64,000 bases of DNA from Nectonema munidae (taxonomy: Eukaryota; Nematomorpha; Nectonematoida; Nectonematidae), in assembly GCA_030549495.1 (NCBI GenBank), contig JAUIRK010000793.1, positions 41,001-105,000 on the forward strand, written 5' to 3'. The notes beneath the pieces were generated by a model that saw only the letters and a list, made by a program, of their open reading frames with translations, was not told the DNA's origin and ran no database searches. The position numbers and the translations under genes were made by a program. Position 1 is the first letter of the stretch; each line of letters starts with the position of its first letter. Of the stretch, positions 37,401-49,400 are shown piece after piece.

Positions 37401-40400
37401 AAAAATAAATCATTGAAGGTAACCATTCGTGTATGGAAAAGAAGGAAAAAATATTTTTAAAATTATTATTAGACCATTTATCGGGTATTTTGATTTTGAA
37501 AACATATTTTCAGCATCTATGATATTGATACTTTTTTTCAAGAATCATTTTTCATTCCATACGCACAAGAATCAAGATCAAAGATGATAACAATTTGTTT
37601 TGAAATGCTAAATACCTAATAAACGGTGTATTTTTTTTTAAATATTTTTCCTTTTTTTCATACACCAATGGTTATCTTCAATGATTTTTTTTATTGATAC
37701 ACAAATAATCTTGCCATTTCTAATGATGAAATTTCATAAACATTTTATAGATACAAAGATAAAATGCAAAAATAAATATTGAACTTATTGTAAAGCAAAT
37801 TTCCTTCAATACCAAATTCCTAAAAATATATTTTAAGCCAAAAATATCTCTAAAATTTATGTAGAAGAAGATTTATTAATTATATTTGTCATTAAAATTA
37901 ATAATACAATAAAAAAATAAAAACTAATATTTAACAATGGAATAACTACTGCACAAAAGGTCAGAAATCGCCGCTATGTGGCAGGTATTTTAAAATTATG
38001 CACAAAAATGGAACAGTCATAAAGTCATGATAAGGAGTTGAATAACAGAAACTTTGACAAATATTCTTAAATGAAAAAATGATTGAACTTTGAAATTTTC
38101 GAAACAATAAATATTTTTAGGGACAAAAGGGAACCGTCGGTCTTGATGGAAAGGAAGGCATACCTGGTAGAGATGGGCAGGATGGCTGGCCAGGAAAACC
38201 AGGAAATCCAGGAAAAGATGGAATTCCTGGAAAACCTGGGCGAGAAGTAAACTTTTAAGCTCTCATTTCTATGATATATATATATATATATAGAGATTGT
38301 AATATAATACAAAAGTTAGAAACTTTTACACAATTTTTTGCCTAAATTTTTGAAAAGCACAAATCGTGTGCTCAATTTTTCTAATTGACCTAAACACTTG
38401 CTTTTTTTGTCTTCAAGTGTTTTATAGGTGGAAATTTTGGCTATGATTCAGTTGCCATCTTCGATTCTCCATCATAGCATTCTCATCTGTTTATATTAAA
38501 GATTAATTTTATAAAAGTAATGACAATACTAAAAATTTGCTCCACCTTTAAGAAGCTATTTAAAAGTTTCATTTTTAAAATACCCTTATAAGAATATAAT
38601 TTTATTCAAAAATTTTAATATTCTTCATAGGGAGCAATCGGTGTTCCAGGTGATGACGGAAAAGCTGGAAAAAAGGGAATCATTGGAAAGGCTGGAAATC
38701 CAGGACAACAAGGTTCAATAGGCAGAAGTGGGTTAAATGGAAGATCTGGAAGAAACGTATACTACTTTCACACTTCACACATATAACTTATAGGCATTGC
38801 GTATATAGGCTTTGGTTGAATCTCTTTGGTTGATAAATGAGTACATCAAAATGACTTTTCCATTTTTACATCTCTTTTTAGAGTTGATGCATCCGAATAT
38901 CTGCATCAGATTTTGTGCTGCAATTAAATCGAATATCAATGTAACTCTGGGATGAATGAAGCACCCATATTTTGGAATCAAATTGATTGATTTTTTTTAT
39001 CGATACTTTGTTTTTATTAAATACCCAAAAATATCTTCATATGCTTCAAAAATTAAATACATGCTTAACAGGACGCCTCATTGTGAGTTTATTTTTTCAG
39101 TGATTAATATCAATAAGTTAGCAAAGAAATCAAGACAAACAACTGATCAGATGAATTATTATAATAAAATAAATATTCAAAATAAAAATTAGTTTTGTTT
39201 GCATGCAATGATTATTATTTATTAAGTCAATAATATATTTTTTATAAAAACAGTAATATGTTAGGAAGAGATAATTTTTTTTATAAAAAGCTAAAGTTTT
39301 TTTAATTTTTTTTATGCTTTTTTTTTAAATAAAATATGTTATAGAGAAATAAACATTATTTGTTATTTTAATGGTTTGATTCAAATATTAAAGGTAAATC
39401 ATTCATAATTGGAAATAATATATAAATTAGTTTATGACTTTGTGCTTTCAAGTATTACTTGAAAGCCTTTTACTAGATACAAAATTCCATTGATAATTTC
39501 ATGTTATACTGATATTTTTAATTATAATAAATTAATTTATTAATTTTTTTGCATTTAGATGGCGTTAATTTGCATATAATTTTATGAAAAAATTTTACTA
39601 ACAAAGTTTTATCTATATTTTTTAATTGATTTAAGTAGAAGATGCTACTCCATTTTTTTCATTGTAATAAAAATATCAGCTTGCTTTATTTTTATTCATA
39701 TTATATTTATAAAAATATTTTTAAAATAATTTTCCATAAATTAATCATCTCCCTCATTGTCTTTCATCAAGTTTTAAAGGCTTTTCCCTTGTTCCTCCCC
39801 TTGAAAAAAACAAAGGTTTTTTGGTTAGGGGGTGTTGGGGGGTTTCTGGTTGGTGTATTAAATCAAAAAAAAAAATTTTTTTTTTTTGGGGGGGGGGTGG
39901 GGTTTGGTTTTTTTTTTTTTTTTTTTAAAAAGGGGGGGGGGGGGGGAATTTTAAAGGCGTCTTTATGCAAAGTGTTTTTAGACGAAACTGTCATGGAACA
40001 AACTCTCTTGACTTAACCCTATGAGCACCTTTGGAATGAAAATTGTTCACTCCGTTTAAATAAATTTTTTGATTGACAGAATACAATATTTATGGGATAG
40101 AGTAATTGGAGTTTCAATGTCAAATGAGAAGCTTTAAACAACTATTCCAACTTTATATTGCTAATTTTTTCGCTAACTAACAAAGCAAACAAACTATCAT
40201 TTTTTTATCCAGTTAAGCTAAGTTTAAATTTTTTTGTTATTCTGTAAATATGATTTGACACACTTTTCGTGGAACAGATAAGTTTATAGCAATAGTTATA
40301 CATAGTTAATTATTATAACATTTGTTTTAACATTGTTCAGTAAAAAAATCAGTGATACTAACAAATTAACTAACTATATATATAACATTTGACCTAAAAA

Positions 40401-43400
40401 ATAAATAATAATAATAATTAGCCAACTATATGACTATTTTATTTATTATAAAAAAAAATTAATTTATTTATTGAAAAAAAAGATAAAATATGAACAGATT
40501 GGAAATGAGCGCAGGGTAGAGAAAACTACCATCGTGATGTTCAATTCTAGACATGCACACACACACACACATAAATATATTATTGGATAAATACTATATA
40601 TATATATATATAATTTATTTGCGTTAGTGAAGAGAGATAGTTTACAGGGATGAATGATAAAAAAAATTAGTAGTTATAAAAGATCAGAAAAAATTAAATA
40701 AGCATTCTTTTTAAAGAGAGGATTTGTGAAAATGCGATGTTCTTTTATGCGAAATGTCAATAAATAAAAATTGAAATACTTTATACATGTCAGTACAATC
40801 CTACGGAATATACTCACATGGTTAGGGGGTTCAAAGTGAATTAATGAATATGATCTAGTGAAATAGTGATGATCACCAAAATCGATATGAAATAAATTAC
40901 TATTGTAATTCATTCAAATAAAAATTTTATATGCAAAGATACACAACTAGTGTAAACTTTAAGTGAAAAATATAATTTGTGCTAGAATAATTGATGAATT
41001 TGAAAATAAACAATACATATTTATTCATTTAAATCAGAAACAGATTTATATATATTTTTTTATTATCTTAATTCCAATTATATTATTTGTGAATAAAGAA
41101 AAGTTATTACACACTTTTCAATTTACTTCTAATAAATTCTTTTAAAAAAATAAAAATTGTAAAACAAAAAAAATAATAGGAAGAAAGGGGGACAACAAAA
41201 AATTTGATAGGATGGATACTTGATCAAGGTAATGGAACTATTTTGTGAATTTTATAAGATATATACGAAATTAGATATCGTGAAGCTAAATATGTATATA
41301 ATGATAAATGTATTCACTTTGCACAAAATGAATGGAAAGGTGCATCACTCATTTTTCTCAGATTCGCACCAGCACACCCTATAAAAGGGAGAATCAAACT
41401 CATGAATACGTGTAGAAAGTTTTTGCAAGCTTCAGAAAAGCCACTCTGAATATTCGCAGGAGAACTGTGAACTGATAAGCTCGCTCTATATACATTTCAG
41501 GCATATAATGCGAGTATGCCGATAAATCATGCCTTCTCTCCCATTGCAAAGGATGTTTTCAGGTCAGTAATAAGGATGTCTCTAGGTGATGAAAAGCATT
41601 CCTTCCAATTACTTTTCTGAATATTTTATGCTTATACATACATATATATGTATAGGTATATATGTCATTTCATTTCAAATGCATCAACCTCTCTGATTCC
41701 TCGAGACTTTTCTGAAACTGCCAACATGTTGCAAACATTAAAATTGTATATTTATACGTTTTAAGGTGAAGATTTGTCTAAATATATGAGCAAATTTTGT
41801 CAAAATCATATTCCCCAGCTTCATAGTCCATTATTTATCTACATTTTGAAAACAAGTAGATTTAATGTGTATAAGATATAGTGTAATGTGTATAAAGAAT
41901 TTTTTTTTTGTCAAAAATAAGGTTCAAACAATTTGGCAGTTTCTCATACAGAAAGATTTCTTAAAATAGCACAGATATGAATGAAACGCAAAAGTTCCGA
42001 TAAATAATTTTATGATAGATTAACAAAGTTTCACACAAAATCAAAAATTTATTTTATTATTTATTGAATTTTAAACGCAACCATTTTCTTTGAAAGTTCA
42101 TTTTGTCCATTTCAAAGCATTGATGACAAATTTGTTTCAGAAAAGAGAATATTTATCATGTAATAAAAGCTTTTTAACATTTTTGAAAGTAATATTATTG
42201 ATTTTAACTTATCGTAGATATTTACACCATTTATTTTTCTTCATTTTATTTATAGTTTTTTTTATAAATCAATTTTTATTTATATTCCTATATAAGTAAA
42301 TAAATGAGTAAATTGTTTTAATAGTAAATTGAGTTATTTTTAAAGATGCCGTAAAGGTAACGTGGGGTGTTTTCGTAGAGAAAGCATAATTGCGCACTTT
42401 GTATCGCACAACGAGAAAAATAGACTTGATGCGGAATCGAACCCAAGACCTTGAGTTATCGAAACCCAGTATCTAACCAACCTTACTCACGCCCCAATAC
42501 GAATATATAGAAATATATATATAGAAAAATTTTGATAATTTTATATTTTTTTTTATCAATTTGGAAAAAATAATATTTGATTTTAAATATATTTTGGACT
42601 GAATAATATTAATTCTTTTAAACAAAAATATATGCAAAATCTGAATTTCATTTCTCAAAATTTTTGCATTCATTTGAAGTGTTATAGCATTTGCAATAGA
42701 GCGAGCGCATTTATTTTTTACAAACGATTCAATGCTTTCACCACAAGATTGTACTTCCTCTGGTCATTTATAACATAAATTTGAAAGAATTAAAAATAAT
42801 TCTGTATAATAATAAAGCAAGACTTCTCCTGAAATACAAATGTATATTTTCAAATGACTTTTATATATTTATGCTTGAATGCTGATTTATTTGATGTACA
42901 ATAAAACATTCTAATATTTTATCATGTTAAGTTTTACTAATATTTATATAAAACATATGTGAACAGTTTTATAAGCAAATAAGTAAAATAAGCATATAAG
43001 GCGTTCATCAAGGCTCGGTGTTGAGCCCCTTATTGTTTGTTATTGTAATGGATGCAATTTCTGATACGATTATTAAAAATAACAGAGAATTTTTATACGC
43101 TGATGATCTGGTTTTAGCTGCAAATACCTTGAATGATTTGAGTGACAAGTACGTGGCATGGAAAAAGGTTCTAGAAGACAAAGGCTTGAAGATCAACGTA
43201 AGCAAAACCAAAGTTATGATTTTTAAGACGAAAAATATGTTGAGAAATGCCATCAGCAACGTTGATCCTTGCTCTTGTTGTGGGGAAAGAGTTGTTCGTA
43301 ATGCAATACAATGCTTCAAATGTGAGAAGTGGGTGCATAAGAGATGCACTACAATCAAGGGCTCTTTGCAAAACGTGAAAAGTTTTGTCTGTCGAAGATG

Positions 43401-46400
43401 TCAATTAGAAGCAGATAAACTTGAAAAAATGGAAAAGAATGTGAAGTTAGGCACGGATGAGGTGGATGTTGTGCAGAGTTTCTGTTATTTGGGAGACATG
43501 CTTGATGATTCTGGAGATTCTTCCAAATCTGTGACAGCCAGGATTCGATGTGGGTGGACGAAGTTCAAGGAAATTTTGGGTCTTCTTTGTGGAAAAATCC
43601 TCTCGTTGAAGCTGAAAACCAGACTCTATCAGGTATATGTAAGAAGTGCGATGTGCTATGGAAGCGAATGCTGGGTTCTTAAAAAAGCCGATACAAAAAG
43701 AATGATGAGTACTGAGATGAAAATGATACGGATGATGAATGGAAAAACTCTAAAAGTCAGGCTTACCAATGATTACCTAAGGCGAAAGATTGGAATGATT
43801 TGCATAGAAGAGTACATGGAAGAAAACAGACTGAGATGGTTCGGGCATTTGGAAAGAATGGACGATGTCAGATTGACTAAAAGTATCAAAAATGAAGTGG
43901 TTGAAGGAAAGGCGAAGAGGGGACGCCCCAAGAAGACTTGGATGAAAGCAGTAGTAGAAAACATGGCCAAAAGAAAAGTAAAAGCGGAAGATGCTCAATG
44001 TAGAAAAACATGGAAAAGAAGCTGCAAACAAATGGCCAACCCTGGTTAGCTGGGAAACGGCCATGCCCGGAAGGGCGAATGGATGATGATGATGTGAACA
44101 GTGATTGAAGCATGCTGTACTTATTAAAAAATCTATAAATTTTACTTCAAAGCTTTGAAATATACAATATTTGATCAAATAATGCAAAATGAAGCAGTTC
44201 TATTTTAATTAAATTATAAGATAGGTAGGATATAAGGAATTAAAGGAACTGCATTTATTGATTGAATATATATTTTGAGTATGATCAAAATTCACTTAAA
44301 ATTTTACAACATCGATAAAAAAAACAAAATCCATCAAATGAAGTTCAAATCTCGAAGGAGTCCTTTTGGAAAAGTTTTGTTGTTAAAGAATTTATTTTCC
44401 TGAATATTTTTTTGTGTTTTCTGGAAGTTCTATTACTTAAAAGCCATTTTAATGAATTTCCTGCTAATCTTAGAGACTTGGAATGAGTGTGGAGAACGCT
44501 TTTATTCAGAATATCAAATTCATGGATAAAAGATATCAATGTAAATGGAAAAAAAATATATTAAAGCTGACAACCGTTCGACTAATTAAAAAGAGGGTTT
44601 TGACATGAAACATCATTGGCGCCCTCATAAAAAAAATTGGTTCTACGATCCTATTGGATATTCAAATATTTCTGTTTTTTATTATTACATAAACTAAAAT
44701 AAGGATTATATAAGATTTAAAGTCATAGAACTCAATAAAAATTAAATTTGTGTCATGGAATTAAAACTTCGACGTGGTAGAAAAATGGATTTCATATTTG
44801 AAATGAGTACCAAAAAATTAACTAAAAACAACCATACAAATTTTAAAAGCGGTGCCATATTTTTTGATAGGGTGGACGAGGTGATAGAGGCGATTATGGA
44901 CCACAAGGAAAAACTGGACCTCAAGGTCCAATTGGAAGACCAGGACGAAAAGGAGAAGTGGGATATCTCGGTTCGATTGGACATAAAGGAGAAAATGGGG
45001 ACCAAGCGGAGAGTGGAGATATTGGAAATCCGGGTGACGTTGGCATAAAGGGAGCGCAGGGAAATCCGGGCAAAACTGGTCCAATGGGAACCCGAGGTTC
45101 AACTGGCCACCCCGGAATCGATGGAACTGATGGCGACGATGGAACGGATGGGGAAAAGGGGAAAGATGGAGAGTATGGAAATCAGGGCACAGATGGCAAA
45201 TGCTTGCACTGTAATGAAGCAAAAATTACAAGTAACAAGGCATATTTTTTTAAATTTTTTTATCCACTGCGATTGAAAGAATTCCACGAGATATAGGCAT
45301 TAAAAATTGGAAAATAAATTTAAAAAAAGGAAAAAACACATATTTAAAAATTTCACAATAATTTGAAAGATTTTATCCTCTAATAATTAATCCAAAATTA
45401 ATTTACCTTTTCTCACAAAATGCATAAAATAATTTTTTATTGAATCGAATGAAGAGTCTAAAGAATAAAACAAAGTTTGATTTCTTATTTCAAGAGGAGT
45501 AATGCTTTCATGAAACTTTGAAAAGTGAGAAAAAATATAAGGAAGGGCGTCATTGCAAAGAGCTTTATGATATCTACAATTGTGTGATATACACAAAAAT
45601 TTGAGCTTTTCTATAAAATACTTTATTATATTTGGATATGTACATATAATACATATAATATTTAAAGCAATTTACTTTAAAATAGGGGAAAATATATTTT
45701 GCATCTTTCTTTCTCTATAGTTATTCAATATCATATAGTGGCATTACAATTGTGCATTTAGCAATAGATACATGTTCAATTTCAAGCTTAAGAATGGAAT
45801 ACTACATGCCGCCTCACTGATATATGTTAAAAACGGTATCCGGTAATTTCATCGTTAAGTATTTTCATCGTATAGTGATTACATCGCGAGATTTATGGAT
45901 TCTCATAACTAAATTTTTTTTAATTGTTTCTATTTTTTCAATTTGTAATAAATTCGTTATCTCAATGATCTTTTTGAAATAAGAAATAATTTATTACATA
46001 TATAAATTGGTATTTTTTTCTTAAAAATAAAGTTTTTTATTAAAAAAAACAAATGATTATTTTTAGATATAATATACCAAATAATGTCTGAAAAGTCGAA
46101 GGTTAAAATAGGTTAGGGGGATTTTTATGAAACTAAAAAAACACAAAGATTAATATATATATATATTATTTTTTTTAATTAAATTAGATACTTTTTTTGA
46201 ACTTTCTTTAAATATTAAGAAATTTAAACATATTTCAAAGCTATTTAAGTCAGAAAGAGTTATTGTTTTATTTTGTCATTATAGCCTGATAATATGAAAA
46301 CCTTATATTTAAGAATTAGTTTTTTATGTTATATTAAGAACATTTACAAAAGTTCGTAATAAACTTAAAAAAATTATAAACGCATATTTACAAAAAAACA

Positions 46401-49400
46401 TTGAGCGTCAAGCATAAAATTAGTAAAACGATGTAATTACTGCACGATGAAAATACTTGACGATGAAAATACCAACGATGTATTGAATCACGATGAATTT
46501 ACTATGCGATGAAATTACCACGATGAAATTACGGCGATGAAATTACAGTGAACCGTTAAAAACTCGATATAGGGAGGGAGTGCAGAAATGTATTCATACT
46601 TTATCAGCATCAGAGCAATCTATATTTCACCTAAAAAATCTCATTTTTTATGCCAGAGGATTTTTACTTTTCTCACTCATTGAAACAAATGTTTGATTTG
46701 ATTGTAACTTTTTTAAACTTTACCTTTCATAAAAGAAATATTGTGTTGATAACTTTCTGAATAATGCCTTTTTTACTTCATATCATCTTTTTAAATCGAA
46801 GTAAAATGATTTTTGTTTATTTTAAGTTATTAAAGAAATGCACAAGTGTTATGTACATTGGGGAAAGTCACGCTGCGCCGGACACCTCGCTGAAACGTTA
46901 TATGATGGTATATTTACTTTTAATATGCTTTGAATACAACCGTTTTGAAGATTTTTTTGAAAATGAATTTTCACACCTTTAATGTCTGTGGAGCTTCCAA
47001 AAATGAACAGTTCCTCAATATGATTATAGTTGAAAGTATAAATAATGAATTATTTCGAAAAACATATAAAAATAAAAAAGTCCTTTAAGGGCAATTTGCC
47101 CTAATAAAATTAAATCATGGCACACGAATTTACCTTATACATGATAATTCGTGGATATCTTTGTGTTTATATTTGTGTCGATTTGTGTCGCATTGTGCCA
47201 TTTTGATTGATTTCTTATGTCTTGTGTTTCGCAGTCTTCAGAATATTTAAGTAAAGGAAAGCTTAATTCTGAGATAATTTTGCTTGCCAGAAAAATTTTT
47301 TTTGTCTTCAAACCGAGTGAGTTATAAAACAATTTTTAACTAAATTTTTTGAATATTAATTTTCAAAAAAACTTTTTTTAGATAATTTGCAATACTTTAT
47401 TTTTCAACTCAAAATGTTTTCAAGGTTATATTGCTGGAGGCCATTATTTCTTCTCTGGATCCGGCTTTGACTATCAATGCTTTCCCAGAGCACCTCAATT
47501 TAACTACATCAGCACTGGATTTCAGTCTAAAGCCACGATTTATGGAGCAGAGTTCAGAATTTATGATGAACACACTCCTCTCAAGAAAACTGGACACAAA
47601 TTCCATGTAGGAGTTTGTGCTATGTGCTGCATTCCACGCTCTGACTACTTTGTTCTTCCAGGTAAAATGGAACTAAAATTCTTCAGGACAAATTAATCTA
47701 TTTCTACACACTTTTGTGAAAGTAGAGTAAAATATATCATCGTGTCTTTCCTTAGATTGATTCTTCTTCTTCTTCTTCTAGATTGATTCTGAACTATGAG
47801 CAAAAATGCCGAGAGACTGTAACAAGCTAAAACGATTAATTAATTAACATAACTAACAAAAAACTAAATCACTACCAATGATAGAATGATTTATTTTTAT
47901 TACTTTTATTAACATGATCACTCTTCTTAATCACATTACGCTCCGTTCAAATAGATGTCGAAATTATGATTATAGACATTCTGTCTGTTGACATTATGTA
48001 AGATTAATTTAGTTCAAAAATTCATTCTGATATATTTATTTTTCAAAAAAATTGTGAGATATCCAACTAATTTTTTTCAGACAGCTTTAATCTCGTTCAA
48101 TGATATTAATTATGAAATTAAAGAAGTGAATTTTAATTGAAGAAGTGTTTTTAATTAGAATATAGTCAAGATACTTTCAACTTCAAAATACAGTCAAAAC
48201 TGCCTAAACCGAACTCCATTGGGCCTAAAAGAAAATTTCGGTTTATATAGAATTCGGTATACAGAAAATTTCATTGTAAGATTTCTTTATTTATTCTACT
48301 AATTTTTTTATCAAACTTTTCTAAAGGTTAAAAAAACTAAAAAGAGATATCAAGAATAAATATTTTTGAAATATATTTTCATATTAACCAAAAATAAATT
48401 CTTCACTAATAACTTTTTAAAATTAACTATTTAAAAACTTTTTATTTTTAAAAAATAAACAAAATTAAAATCTAAATATAAAAAAAAATTTTGAATAAAA
48501 ATTTTTAAAGTTTAAAAAATAATAGCAAATCTTAAAAATTTAATATTGTAAAAAATTTATCACAGCGTTTACTTACAAAATAAAAATAGTAAAACTTAAA
48601 TAACTAAATAAAAACGGTAAAAATTTATTTAAATATCAAACAAAATAAAAATTAAAATAAGATCAGAAAATTTATTAATAAAAAATGAACTTACTAAAAT
48701 TATAATATTTGTTCATACCAAGTAATCATCAATTAGAGTTTGCCTTTGAGATAATTTGTTCTTAGTTATAGACAAGTTGTTTATATGCATCAATTGATGA
48801 ATTTGAGGTAACATATTTGGTTCTTTGGAAATGGCAAAAATTTCGAGTTCTTTTAAAATATTTATTACGTTTTTATGAGTCAAATTAGAAGATGCTTGTT
48901 CTAATTCTATTAGAGCATTCTCACTTTCCACACTTTCAGAATCGCTCACTTGAGTAAAGTTTTCAGCAATACTTGTTTCAAAATTTTCTAATCTTTCTGT
49001 AGGTTCTAAAGAGTCCATTTCTATGTATTCATCTTCATTGTTTGGCTCCGCTTCGATATGTTTTAAAATATTTGAACTCATAAGTTCATATTAATTTCAA
49101 ATAGTAGTGAGTATAACAGATATTCGAACATTTAAATCAAAAAGAACAAGTTTCATTAAAAATAAGTCTAGACAGAAATTTATACACGCTTTTGAACATT
49201 TTATTTCTTCAGAGAATAACTTTGAAATTTTCAAATTTTATTTAGTATATATAATTTATATATATATATATATATAACTTGTGGGTAGCTATCATTGTAT
49301 ATAAGTTTTCCTACTGTCTTATGCCTCGTGTTTTGAATTCGTCTTCCTAACCCAAAATTGATTGGAAACCAGAATCTCTACTATATAGAGTTTAAAAAAG

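Larger units (their letters stand above)
38757..44870 (+). other. Largest well-bounded intron of the collagen gene
   Basis: 6.1 kb. Contains a homopolymer-rich tract (39800-39960), an (AC)n run (40556-40571), a SINE (42351-42497) and a LINE (42957-44102). No further Gly-X-Y coding was found in it. Confidence 0.6.

Noticed and set aside
39642-40016. 124-codon + frame
   Set aside because: It crosses a suspicious homopolymer tract and codes runs of Gly and Phe; not a gene.
42420-42497. Possible functional tRNA genes at the SINE heads (also 58965-59036 and 60462-60535)
   Set aside because: Box A and B are present but the ends do not pair as an acceptor stem, and the tRNA-like part continues into a shared repetitive body.
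44755-45222. Frames on both strands overlapping the long collagen exon, including a charged + frame and minus Pro/Leu-rich frames
   Set aside because: They come from reading Gly-X-Y DNA in other frames; only one frame gives 36 triplets between good splice sites.
46430-46554. CRISPR-like array of spaced short repeats
   Set aside because: Motifs are only about 12 bp with 2-6 bp spacers, in an animal genome, and belong to the subterminal array of a Mutator-like MITE with 9-bp duplications.
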